Source: a virus. From it: a DNA stretch of 64,000 nucleotides. Below the pieces are notes generated by a model. It saw only the letters and a program-made list of their open reading frames with translations, made no database searches and was not told the origin of the DNA. Location of the stretch: IMG/VR virus record IMGVR_UViG_3300020473_000011, positions 124,001 through 188,000 of that record; one strand, 5' to 3'. Numbering within the stretch: position 1 is the stretch's first letter; each line of letters begins with the position of its first letter. A program made the position numbers and the translations under genes. Below, piece by piece: positions 14,873 through 22,264 of this stretch.

Positions 14873-15192
14873 TGGGTGTTGTTGAGGATATGCGTAGCAT
14901 GATAGAGCTTACCGATGAACCTGCATGTGAAGACCTACAAACGTCACTGGGTGCAGGTGTATTCCTAAAGAAGTACCTTGAGTCATTAGGGTCTAACCCA
15001 ACGCAGGCTGCTGCCGTATTAGGCGTGAATAGCTCCACGACTAAGCGCCTGTGTGACGGCGGTGCCCTGACTATCGAAATGGCGGCCAAGCTGCATAAGT
15101 ATTATAACCTGTGTTCGTACGACTTGTTCGAACTGGAAGCGTCACGCAAGGCCACCAAGGCACGACAACTAATTGAACAAGGCTTAGTGTAA
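14872..15192 (+). CDS. HigA-like HTH regulator, 106 aa
   Basis: Compact XRE protein: GVFLKKYLESLGSNPTQAAA, recognition region GVNSSTTKRLCDGG, and EMAAKLHKYYNLCSYDLFEL. Starts on a TGATG overlap with the previous HigA-like gene. It could act with that protein on the operon promoter. Residue similarity between the pair suggests an old tandem duplication. Confidence 0.75.
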   Translation: MGVVEDMRSMIELTDEPACEDLQTSLGAGVFLKKYLESLGSNPTQAAAVLGVNSSTTKRLCDGGALTIEMAAKLHKYYNLCSYDLFELEASRKATKARQLIEQGLV

Positions 15193-15218
15193 GCCTTTAA
15201 TTGAGACGGGAAAGAGAC

Positions 15219-15446
15219 ATGACAAACAAGAGTAAAATAGCCCTAGGCATCCTATGCGTTGTCCTAGTTATCGGTGGTGTGAGCGCAGCAAGCCGTTATA
15301 TGTCGCGCTGGACATCAACGTTTAGTATTCAGCACAAGATTATTCAACCCAAGGCAGGCAAAGAGTGTGTTGTTGTCTCAACCACCAGCGCTGTTGCGAC
15401 AGACTGCTGGGATGTACCTGCGGCTAAGGTAGGAGGTCGTCACTGA
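15219..15446 (+). CDS. Single-pass membrane protein, 75 aa
   Basis: N-terminal helix (IALGILCVVLVIGGVSAA) after a short positive tail, so a bitopic or secreted protein; the outer part has two cysteines (KECVV and TDCWD). GGGAAAGAGAC precedes the ATG. Its stop overlaps the ATG of the Thg1-like gene (TGATG), so the two are translationally coupled. Function unknown. Confidence 0.65.
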   Translation: MTNKSKIALGILCVVLVIGGVSAASRYMSRWTSTFSIQHKIIQPKAGKECVVVSTTSAVATDCWDVPAAKVGGRH

Positions 15447-16321
15447 TGGACACGAATGAGTTAGCAACCCGAATGAAGATGTACGAGCTGTCTACGCCTC
15501 ATCGGATCCCGAGCCTGATGCCGATTGTCGTCCGTTTGGATGGGCGTAGCTTTTCGACGTTTACGAAAGACATGAACCGTCCCTTTGATACACAGTTCCA
15601 TGAGGCGATGTGTGCTCTCACAGCCTTCTTAGTGGAGCGGACTAACGCAACCATTGGCTACACCCAGTCTGACGAAATCAGCCTTGTCTTTTTGAACACG
15701 AACTATAAGTCAGATCACCTCTTCGGTGGGCGTAAGCAGAAGATTGAGTCATTACTCGCTGGTATGGCCTCAGCCTTCTTCATGACACAAGTTCAGCAAT
15801 ACTGGCCAGATAAGCTGGTGGACTTCCCCCACTTTGATGCGCGTGCGGTTGCCTTCCCCAATGAAGTAGAAGCCTATAACTGTATTGTATGGCGCGAACA
15901 GGATGCAACTAAGAACAGCGTTCAGTTACTGGGTCAGTCCTACTATAAGCACAGCCGCTTGGTGTTGCTGTCTAACAAAGCGATTCAACACGCGCTCTTT
16001 ACTGAGCACAACGTTAATTGGAACGACCTAGAACCATGGCAAAAGCGCGGTACCTACTTTCAGCAACGTAAGGTAGACGGCGTTCGCTGTGCTGTGGCTC
16101 TCGATATGCCACCCATCACGCGTTGCAGTAATGCCATGGGTGTCTTGCTCCGAGGTGAGCAGCCTGCTGAGTTATTCATGAGCTGGCCAAAACCCCTTGA
16201 TACGAATGAGGCTCGTATGGAAGACGGTACGTTAGCTAGTCTTGAGAAGAGAAAGCAGCAAGTTCTTGCGTCTATGGGCGTGCCATCAGACATTATCGGT
16301 GCGAACGGAGGGTATAAGTAA
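15446..16321 (+). CDS. Thg1-like tRNA 3'-5' polymerase (tRNAHis guanylyltransferase family)
   Basis: Family member that adds nucleotides to tRNA 5' ends in the reverse (3'-5') direction. Visible catalytic features: VVRLDGRSFSTF with metal-binding Asp32, YTQSDEISLVF with Asp76/Glu77, FDARAVAFP (130-138) and WQKRGTYF. The HINNLYN motif of eukaryotic Thg1 is replaced by DATKNSVQ, as in the Thg1-like (TLP) group that repairs truncated tRNAs. Length 291 aa is normal. It overlaps both neighbours by one base. Bacterial tRNAHis already encodes G-1, so repair of damaged tRNAs is the more likely role. Confidence 0.92.
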   Translation: MDTNELATRMKMYELSTPHRIPSLMPIVVRLDGRSFSTFTKDMNRPFDTQFHEAMCALTAFLVERTNATIGYTQSDEISLVFLNTNYKSDHLFGGRKQKIESLLAGMASAFFMTQVQQYWPDKLVDFPHFDARAVAFPNEVEAYNCIVWREQDATKNSVQLLGQSYYKHSRLVLLSNKAIQHALFTEHNVNWNDLEPWQKRGTYFQQRKVDGVRCAVALDMPPITRCSNAMGVLLRGEQPAELFMSWPKPLDTNEARMEDGTLASLEKRKQQVLASMGVPSDIIGANGGYK

Positions 16322-17130
16322 TGTACAGCGCCCCTTATATCCCGTTACAGGTGACTATCGCTAGTGTGGCTGACCATTGGACGTTCCCAGTCTTACTAAA
16401 GATGTCACGTGATGTTGATCCCGCGCACAAACACAACGAGCGTGTCTGGGCAGTGTTCCCGACCTTCGAGAAAGCGATACCGTATGCCTCGGTTATTAAC
16501 GGTATTGCACTGCCACGCTACGACGCCGCAGGTAAGGAACTGGATTTAACTGACATGCTGGCACTGGCGCGTGACCACCTTGTCCACCAGCTGTCGCGTT
16601 TCTTGCTAACGGGTGCTGGCCATTTACAAGAACTGGTACCGCATACGCACGCGGACTACGCCGAGCAGTACCCTGCACTCTACCAAGGGTCGGATAACGT
16701 ATCGTTATACAAAGAGCGTATTACGTTACGCCCTGACGAGTTGGATTACACGTACTACGAACAGGGGAGCTTTGATTTTGAAAAGTTCGACGTCGTGAAC
16801 CTGTTAGCTAAAGAGCTGCTAGATGACGTAACCGTGTCGGCCTTCTGGCACGTGGATTTCACACCGAACCGTCTTGTCATGCGACGCGAGCACCTGACAG
16901 TGAGTCTGATTGGTCACACAGTGAGTGTTGAGGTCGGGTTACCTCATACGCAAAAGTGCGCGTTAGACTTCGATTTGTGGGAGACTGTACGTTTATACAG
17001 TATACTGCGCCGTAGGCACTTTCGTGAGAACGCGCGTTATGAAAAACGGTCTGCAAAGTACACAGGCCGCAGTACGTTCTATGCCCTGCGCCTACTTAAA
17101 TCAACACATAGGAACCCTAATGAACTTTGA
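16321..17130 (+). CDS. Hypothetical protein, 269 aa, coupled to Thg1-like gene
   Basis: Unrecognised. The ATG overlaps the TAA of the Thg1-like gene (TAATG), so the products are made together and may act together. The protein has mixed alpha/beta regions (HVDFTPNRLVMRREHLTVSL) and a very basic C-terminus (RRRHFRENARYEKRSAKY) that could bind nucleic acid. No signal peptide or membrane helix. Confidence 0.72.
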   Translation: MYSAPYIPLQVTIASVADHWTFPVLLKMSRDVDPAHKHNERVWAVFPTFEKAIPYASVINGIALPRYDAAGKELDLTDMLALARDHLVHQLSRFLLTGAGHLQELVPHTHADYAEQYPALYQGSDNVSLYKERITLRPDELDYTYYEQGSFDFEKFDVVNLLAKELLDDVTVSAFWHVDFTPNRLVMRREHLTVSLIGHTVSVEVGLPHTQKCALDFDLWETVRLYSILRRRHFRENARYEKRSAKYTGRSTFYALRLLKSTHRNPNEL

Positions 17131-17332
17131 GCTGGCTCTTAAAGTTGAGCTGTACTTTGTTATCGGTGCGGTGCTGTATCTCATGTACACGCGCATCGAG
17201 CAGTACTTTCCGACAATGGCCGATGTTAACAAGCGGCTGACGTACGCCCTGCTCTTTTTCTTCTGGCCACTTATGGTCGTGGTACTGGCAGAGGAATATG
17301 TCAAAGGTAAACGCAACGGGGAAGACCAATGA
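17120..17332 (+). CDS. Two-helix membrane protein, 70 aa
   Basis: Helix 1 (VELYFVIGAVLYLMY), a short loop, and helix 2 (YALLFFFWPLMVVVLAEEY) with a basic tail. The chosen ATG follows GGAACCCTA and lies inside the end of the previous gene. A longer reading from 17024 lies wholly within that gene and is rejected. The FFFWPLMVV segment resembles VCFWPALLVA in the next gene, so the two may be diverged duplicates or form one complex. Confidence 0.65.
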   Translation: MNFELALKVELYFVIGAVLYLMYTRIEQYFPTMADVNKRLTYALLFFFWPLMVVVLAEEYVKGKRNGEDQ

Positions 17333-17679
17333 CGCTATACCAAGTATTGAGTAGTGACATGCTGATGAATGTCTTGATGGGTGTTGAGTTCTATGTGGCG
17401 CTGGCGTCATTGGTAAGTTTGTTCGTTAAGCACGAGGACTACCGACTCTACCCCATCCCTATGTGGACGACGACCCGCTATGCGACAGTACTGGTTTGCT
17501 TTTGGCCTGCTTTGCTGGTGGCACTACCGTTCCTTCGCTACAAGAATCGTAACCGAACGGCAGAGTCGGTTCGCAATGAGATCAAGAAACGGAACCTTGC
17601 TCGGAACGCTGCTATGTTCCGTCACCATGGGATGGACTTCACAGCTGACCTGCTTGAAGGCAAGCACAAGAACCTTTAG
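17329..17679 (+). CDS. Membrane protein, 116 aa
   Basis: ATGA overlap with the preceding membrane gene. Two hydrophobic helices (LMGVEFYVALASLVSLFV and TVLVCFWPALLVALPFL) are followed by a basic cytoplasmic tail (RYKNRNRTAESVRNEIKKRN). Function unknown; pairing with the 70-residue protein is suggested by shared FWP motif and coupling. Confidence 0.68.
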   Translation: MTLYQVLSSDMLMNVLMGVEFYVALASLVSLFVKHEDYRLYPIPMWTTTRYATVLVCFWPALLVALPFLRYKNRNRTAESVRNEIKKRNLARNAAMFRHHGMDFTADLLEGKHKNL

Positions 17680-17682
17680 TTA

Positions 17683-17730
17683 GACACTGAGACACTGAGA
17701 CACTGAGACACTGAGACACTGAGACAATGA
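17683..17730 (+). repeat. Tandem 8-bp repeat (GACACTGA)5 in a ribosome-binding leader
   Basis: Five perfect GACACTGA units from 17683 to 17722 and a sixth degenerate unit (GACAATGA) that contains the start codon of the 255-residue gene. Each unit carries the TGAGAC leader found before many genes of this element, so repeat number could change translation of that gene. Confidence 0.9.
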
Positions 17731-18494
17731 CCGATAAAACTGAGACACCGAAAACTGACCATGAACACGTGCTGACGCTTGTACAGAGCCTCTATAACCG
17801 TGCCTACGCTGACAAGCCTGATGCAGTACCTTTTGAGCCGAGTGATACACTAGCGGGTCTCATTGACCAGTTAGACAATATGCTGGTGGGTGTATTGGAT
17901 GAGCGTGAGGAACTTACCAAGGAGAACAAGCAGCTTCGTAAGAACCAGCTAGACCTCTTTGATTCACTCGATACGTCAAGCCATGAGCTAGCTTCATTAA
18001 TAGAGCACGTCAATAACGAACTAAGTAACAATATCAGTAGTGCCGATACAGAACCGCCTGAGTACCTAGATGCTGAAACCCCGTATAAAGCCTACCACTT
18101 GTTAATGGATATTCTGCCGTTTATCTCTACACATGGCGAAGATACGAACCATCTTGTGGAGCGTATGTATACGCGCCGTACAGCTTCTCACGCTAAACTG
18201 CCAACGCCACTACCAATCCATGACCCTGAAATGTATAAGCGCTGCGCAGAGAAGACGAAGCACGCTATCGACGAGTGGAGGCTACGCATTCATGCACATG
18301 ATCAAACTTACCTAGAAACAACATTGAAGTTCCGTGCGCTGGCCAGTACGCAGCTTCACCTGCTGTACCAACAAATGGCCTGCCCACATAACGACACCCG
18401 TGTGACAGAGTACCCTGACGTGCCCGATAAAACGTTCACGTGCGTTAAGTGTCATGCAAGCTACACCGACAGTGGAGCCACTAGCCATGAGTAA
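17727..18494 (+). CDS. Unknown protein with C-terminal zinc ribbon
   Basis: 255 aa. An N-terminal helical region contains a probable coiled coil around residues 65-105 (DEREELTKENKQLRKNQLDL). The C-terminus is a four-ligand ribbon: CPHNDTRVTEYP followed by FTCVKCHASY. It is translated from a start inside a tandem 8-bp repeat and overlaps the next gene by 8 bp. Function unknown; zinc ribbons of this type often contact nucleic acids or proteins. Confidence 0.75.
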   Translation: MTDKTETPKTDHEHVLTLVQSLYNRAYADKPDAVPFEPSDTLAGLIDQLDNMLVGVLDEREELTKENKQLRKNQLDLFDSLDTSSHELASLIEHVNNELSNNISSADTEPPEYLDAETPYKAYHLLMDILPFISTHGEDTNHLVERMYTRRTASHAKLPTPLPIHDPEMYKRCAEKTKHAIDEWRLRIHAHDQTYLETTLKFRALASTQLHLLYQQMACPHNDTRVTEYPDVPDKTFTCVKCHASYTDSGATSHE

Positions 18495-19002
18495 CCCGTT
18501 ATCGTCTGAGGGCTGGGGTCTGCTAGCAACGGCGCTGGCAGGTCAACACACCCGTGACAACGAACCTATCACGTTACGCACCAATGCCGTAACGGGTCAA
18601 CCTGTAACCCATTACAAGTGTCAGAACCGCTACCACTATGAAGCCGTTGAAGTCTTTCACACAGGTGACCTTATAACGGGCGAGGCTGTGCTCATTGACC
18701 TGCACAGTCAGAACAGTGACGCTTATAACAAAGCGATGCGCGCTGTAACTGGTGATACCCGTCAAATGAACATCGACTTTTCACCGTACATGCTGACGAA
18801 GTTCCTACAGACGTACTTTGATAACGAACAGCTTGAAGGTGTTCAGATGATTGAATATGCCAACGCCAATGATGGGTACCCTAACTGGTTGCTACGCTGG
18901 CGCGACGATTCGCTACCGAGTGGCCACCAGCGTAAGGTCTGGGTTGACTCGCTGACGTCGATGATACCCAACACCAATGCGCACCCTGTGGAAGTGCTGT
19001 GA
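18487..19002 (+). CDS. Hypothetical protein, 171 aa
   Basis: Unrecognised soluble protein starting MSNPLSSEGWGLL. The ATG lies within the end of the previous gene; a longer reading in this frame from 18454 would run over the zinc ribbon codons and has no ribosome site. Ends on a TGATG overlap with the next gene, continuing the coupled operon. Confidence 0.65.
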   Translation: MSNPLSSEGWGLLATALAGQHTRDNEPITLRTNAVTGQPVTHYKCQNRYHYEAVEVFHTGDLITGEAVLIDLHSQNSDAYNKAMRAVTGDTRQMNIDFSPYMLTKFLQTYFDNEQLEGVQMIEYANANDGYPNWLLRWRDDSLPSGHQRKVWVDSLTSMIPNTNAHPVEVL

Positions 19003-19553
19003 TGAGTAAGATTGTGCTAAACAAAGGGTGTCCTATCCTTGAGACGACCCTCAAGCTGCCCAAGCATTCAATTACGCTTGAGATATGTCACCCTGCTACA
19101 GGGAAAGAGTCGCAGCTCTCAGCTCAGCTCACCCACTTAGAACTAAAGCACATCTTTCCCGACTGGGAGGCCGAAGAGCTGCTTGATTATTACTGTGCGT
19201 GGCACCGTAAACCTCAGCCTATTGAGTTCGCCCCTGCCTATGTGATGTATGGGGCACCCGATAGTCGGGGCGTGAGTATTGTGGAAGTACATACGATGTA
19301 CATACAGCGTGAACCCCTCACAGGCGGTGCGCGTCTGGTATTCCCTATCAGTCCGCAGGATGTTACCTACTATCAAAGCCGCCTAGCGAATACCGTAAAG
19401 GCGTTGTTCCCTGAGTTCTATGCAAGGCAATCACTTGATCAGGCCAAGGCCATCATTGCAAAGCTTACAAAGCGTGCACCAACGCCTAGCCTAACCAAAC
19501 CTAAGCCACCACTTAAACGCTTGAGTAACGAGCGCTGGTGGCGTAACCAATAA
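19002..19553 (+). CDS. Hypothetical protein, 183 aa
   Basis: Unrecognised. Starts MSKIVLNKGCPILETTLKLP on the stop of the previous gene. The beta-rich N-terminal half and basic Pro/Lys tail (RAPTPSLTKPKPPLKRLSN) may be a nucleic-acid or protein contact region. It is the last gene of the long coupled series. Confidence 0.68.
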   Translation: MSKIVLNKGCPILETTLKLPKHSITLEICHPATGKESQLSAQLTHLELKHIFPDWEAEELLDYYCAWHRKPQPIEFAPAYVMYGAPDSRGVSIVEVHTMYIQREPLTGGARLVFPISPQDVTYYQSRLANTVKALFPEFYARQSLDQAKAIIAKLTKRAPTPSLTKPKPPLKRLSNERWWRNQ

Positions 19554-19571
19554 ACTAAACGAGACACAGAT

Positions 19572-19988
19572 ATGAGTACTTCAAAACTTACATGGCTTGC
19601 CTTTGCAGGTACCCTCTTTTCAGCAACCCTCTTATCAGGCTGTATTGAGTCTGAGGTTAAGTACGTTGATGTCAGTACTGGGAAACCCGTACTAGTCGAA
19701 AAGCTCACGCCAGTCTATACGGCTAAGAGTAACCCTAAAGCACCTGTTCCCCACACGAGAAGCCCAAGCCGTTACATCACCCGTGATGATGGTAGTGTCG
19801 TATACATAGATAAGTCAGGTGCCCCTCAGTTCAGTGGTCTTGAACGTATCTGTATTGATGGGATTGTGTATATTCGTGGTACCCATGTATTGACCCCTTA
19901 CATGACGGTCGATAAAGGGAACCATCCTTTTCTTGAAGAGAATGACAGTGGCTCGGCTATCAAGCTTAAAGGCGTAACGTGTAACTAA
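19572..19988 (+). CDS. Lipoprotein, 138 aa (paralog of 13944 gene)
   Basis: Signal peptide with lipobox LLSGC (residues 20-24). The mature part begins VKYVDVSTGKPVLVEKL and contains ICIDGIVYIRG and a terminal GVTCN, matching the arrangement of the lipoprotein at 13944. CGAGACACAGAT precedes the ATG. A 60-residue Pro/Ser-rich and Asp-rich insertion in the middle makes it longer. A possible envelope-located exclusion or host-modifying protein. Confidence 0.8.
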   Translation: MSTSKLTWLAFAGTLFSATLLSGCIESEVKYVDVSTGKPVLVEKLTPVYTAKSNPKAPVPHTRSPSRYITRDDGSVVYIDKSGAPQFSGLERICIDGIVYIRGTHVLTPYMTVDKGNHPFLEENDSGSAIKLKGVTCN

Positions 19989-20007
19989 CCCTAGAGTGAG
20001 AGCACTG

Positions 20008-20223
20008 ATGAAACGTGAGTATGAATCTATTCAGGTAACGGGGAGCTGTGATTCGGGTTGTGGCCAACCTGCAACACACTGGTTTGGTAACACATCGGCG
20101 GCTACCTGTGCAAAGGCTGAGTGTATTAAGCAGATGGAAGAACGCTATGCTGAGCACTGTGCCGAAATGGATGCCCAGTTTAAGCTTGAAGAAGAAATGC
20201 GGGACATGTACGGCTATGACTAA
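20008..20223 (+). CDS. Small Cys-rich (zinc-ribbon-like) protein, 71 aa
   Basis: The N-terminal part carries CDSGCGQPATHW and later CAKAEC, giving a possible four-Cys site; the C-terminal half is an acidic helix (EERYAEHCAEMDAQFKLEEE). GAGAGCACTG precedes the chosen ATG; a GTG 12 bp earlier is an alternative. Function unknown. Confidence 0.62.
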   Translation: MKREYESIQVTGSCDSGCGQPATHWFGNTSAATCAKAECIKQMEERYAEHCAEMDAQFKLEEEMRDMYGYD

Positions 20224-20235
20224 AGGCCAGCTCGT

Positions 20236-20688
20236 ATGTTAAAGCCATTAAAGGGCGACTTACTACAGTTTGCTGAGCATGGTTACTTTGATGTGGTCGT
20301 CCATGGGTGTAATTGCTTCTGTGAAATGGGCGCTGGGTTTGCCTATGCAGTAAAGACCCAGTACCCGAAAGCCCATCGGGCAGATAGGCAAACACTCAGG
20401 GGTGATCGTAACAAGCTTGGAACCTATACCAGTGCCAATGTCGGTCACTTTATTATCGTAAATGCGTATACCCAGTATCATTTTGAGGGAGAAGGCCAGC
20501 GTTTTGACTATGATGCTCTTAGAGACGTCATGAAACGCATCAAACAGGACTTTTCTGGTAAACGCATAGGTTACCCTCAAATTGGGGCTGGTTTCGCTGG
20601 TGGATGCTGGCGAGAGGCTTCAAAGATAATAAATAGGGAACTGAGAGGCGAAAAACACGGTGTAGTGGTCTTTCAGCGGCACAGATAG
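20236..20688 (+). CDS. Macro-domain protein (ADP-ribose binding/hydrolysis)
   Basis: 150 aa, essentially one macro domain. KGDLL (residues 5-9), VVVHGCNCFCEMGAGFAYAV (ADP-ribose loop 1, with the usual N-x-x-N-x-x-x-x-G-x-G pattern altered to GCNCFCEMGAG), and the phosphate loop IGYPQIGAGFAGGCW near residues 111-125. Such domains remove or bind ADP-ribose or ADP-ribose-1''-phosphate. A phage copy could reverse ADP-ribosylation made by host defences or process NAD-derived products. Placed directly after the small Cys-rich gene. Confidence 0.85.
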   Translation: MLKPLKGDLLQFAEHGYFDVVVHGCNCFCEMGAGFAYAVKTQYPKAHRADRQTLRGDRNKLGTYTSANVGHFIIVNAYTQYHFEGEGQRFDYDALRDVMKRIKQDFSGKRIGYPQIGAGFAGGCWREASKIINRELRGEKHGVVVFQRHR

Positions 20689-20738
20689 CCCTTTTAGTGC
20701 CTTTTAGGGCTGTATAGACGGTGTTTTTCATGTAAAAG

Positions 20739-20802
20739 CCTGTGTTGCAGCCCTTTTAGTCTAAATTTAATCGTTGTACAATGATTTTTAGTGCGCTATA
20801 GT
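20739..20802 (+). promoter_or_regulatory. Composite promoter (CCTG..GCAG, TTGTAC, TATAGT)
   Basis: CCTGTGTTGCAG (20739-20750) lies 35 bp upstream of TTGTAC (20774-20779), which is exactly 17 bp from TATAGT (20797-20802). Drives the 214-residue gene. Confidence 0.7.
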
Positions 20803-20848
20803 GCCAAAACGAATCAAACATTCATTATTAACCAAGGGATAGATCACC

Positions 20849-21493
20849 ATGACTGAAAAAGACATGAATGATAGCTGGTTTAGTTATTTCCACAACCAAG
20901 CAACGGCAGCGCCACCAAATGGTACCCGTGTTCTTTATCCGTGGTTACACGGACGTGCTCAAGTAGAGTACACGATAACAGGTGCCCAAGAGCAAGGCGG
21001 CACAACTGCCTACAACATCACGTGCACGCATGTACCACGTGGCGATAGTAGCGCGTCGGTCGGTACACAGTACTCGGTACCACTCAAGTCGCTATACCCT
21101 ATAGACTACCATGACCCAGCTGCGATAGCCGTAGCTGATCAGTCTGCACCTAAAGTAGCGCTTTACCGTGTAATTGATGGTAAGCCCTTTATGCCACTGT
21201 ACTACAAGATAAACCCAACGACCGCGCTTGAGGAACTTGTACTTATTACACCTAACTATGAGTATGAGACCGAAGTCGTCACAATCCCGAATGAAGAACT
21301 TGCTGAGCGCCGCTTAGCTACCCGCTTTGTATGGGGAACGTCTGACGGGGCTGCCATTGCCAGTGCCCGTGCCAAACAAAGCGCCCTTAACGCAATGCAC
21401 GCTAAACGTATTGCTGATGAAGTAGCACGCCAACAAGGTATTGCTGCTGAGTGGATAGCCTCTATTAAAACGGTGAACAACCATGAAGTATGA
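20849..21493 (+). CDS. Hypothetical protein, 214 aa
   Basis: Unrecognised. The N-terminal half looks like a small beta barrel (GTRVLYPWLHGRAQVEYTI, then TAYNITCTHVPRGDSSASV), and the C-terminal third is helical and Ala/Arg-rich (AIASARAKQSALNAMHAKRI). AAGGGATAGATCACC precedes the ATG. Overlaps the following gene by 11 bp. Confidence 0.72.
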   Translation: MTEKDMNDSWFSYFHNQATAAPPNGTRVLYPWLHGRAQVEYTITGAQEQGGTTAYNITCTHVPRGDSSASVGTQYSVPLKSLYPIDYHDPAAIAVADQSAPKVALYRVIDGKPFMPLYYKINPTTALEELVLITPNYEYETEVVTIPNEELAERRLATRFVWGTSDGAAIASARAKQSALNAMHAKRIADEVARQQGIAAEWIASIKTVNNHEV

Positions 21494-21737
21494 TAATGCG
21501 GATGCAGTCGCAACTAAAATCGCGGTATCGTCACTGCTGGTGGGTGCAACTAAGAAAGCATTCGACATGGGCTTTGAGCAAATGCTGGCGGGTAAGGGTT
21601 GCATGACACAACAGGTCTTTTTCAGTTCTCTTAACTATGCAGGTCTGCGTAACTACCATAAGAAGACACTGTGGTCGGCCTATAAGTCAGGACGTTTCGA
21701 AGCACAGGTTGCGTTTGACCTTAAAACGAAGGTTTAG
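21483..21737 (+). CDS. Hypothetical protein, 84 aa
   Basis: Unrecognised small protein with a hydrophobic helix (TKIAVSSLLVGATKKAF) and basic C-terminus. Translationally coupled to the 214-residue gene by overlap, and ends before another promoter box. Confidence 0.62.
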   Translation: MKYDNADAVATKIAVSSLLVGATKKAFDMGFEQMLAGKGCMTQQVFFSSLNYAGLRNYHKKTLWSAYKSGRFEAQVAFDLKTKV

Positions 21738-21803
21738 CACTGGCCTGCTCTACTGCGTGCGTCGTTAATCACTACGGCGCAGCACTTTTCTTTAAAATAA
21801 TCG

Positions 21804-21832
21804 TTGTACAATGATTGTGTTTCAGCTATAGT
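21804..21832 (+). promoter_or_regulatory. TTGTAC-17-TATAGT promoter
   Basis: TTGTAC (21804-21809) and TATAGT (21827-21832) at 17 bp, inside ATCGTTGTACAATGAT. A CGGCGCAG sequence lies about 30 bp upstream. Confidence 0.7.
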
Positions 21833-21870
21833 GACCCTAAATCACTAATAATTACCGTAGGAACACTACC

Positions 21871-22041
21871 ATGCACATCGTTAGAGCCTTTGAAGAAGCA
21901 ACTAAGAGCCGTGACGCACTTGTCAGCAAGTTAACTAAGTTATCAATGGACGCTGCTGCGGCTGGCAACAAGGAACTACTCGACACATACCAAGAACTTA
22001 TCAAAGATGCGAACGCTATCATTGCGCCGTTCACTGAGTAG
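21871..22041 (+). CDS. Small helical protein, 56 aa
   Basis: Short gene preceded by its own promoter and TAGGAACACTACC and followed by a strong terminator, so it is a complete transcription unit. The product starts MHIVRAFEEATKSRDALVSK and is predicted entirely helical, with an Ala-rich middle. The unit is clean, but the function is unknown. Confidence 0.7.
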   Translation: MHIVRAFEEATKSRDALVSKLTKLSMDAAAAGNKELLDTYQELIKDANAIIAPFTE

Positions 22042-22064
22042 TTAAGGCACCTAATAGCATAGAG

Positions 22065-22092
22065 AGGCGGGCACAAGTTGCTCGCCTTTTTG
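22065..22092 (+). terminator. Intrinsic terminator
   Basis: AGGCGGGCA-CAAGT-TGCTCGCCT followed by TTTT, 24 bp past the stop. Confidence 0.85.
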
Positions 22093-22162
22093 GTTTTAGG
22101 CCACCAGCACCTAGGCTTATACTAGGTAACTACTGAATAACCACCCTATTTTCACCTAATCC

Positions 22163-22260
22163 CCTGTCCCGCAGTTATTTATATCGAATAAAATCGTTGT
22201 ACAATGATTTATAAGCTGGTATAGTGGTCTCAAGTTAAGAATTGAACTACAGAGACCACT
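22163..22260 (+). promoter_or_regulatory. Composite promoter and hairpin leader
   Basis: CCTGTCCCGCAG (22163-22174), TTGTAC (22197-22202) and TATAGT (22220-22225, 17-bp spacer). The transcript leader has a 9-bp inverted repeat AGTGGTCTC (22223-22231) / GAGACCACT (22252-22260), which would bury the GAGAC leader just before the ATG. Confidence 0.65.
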
Positions 22261-22264
22261 AGCA

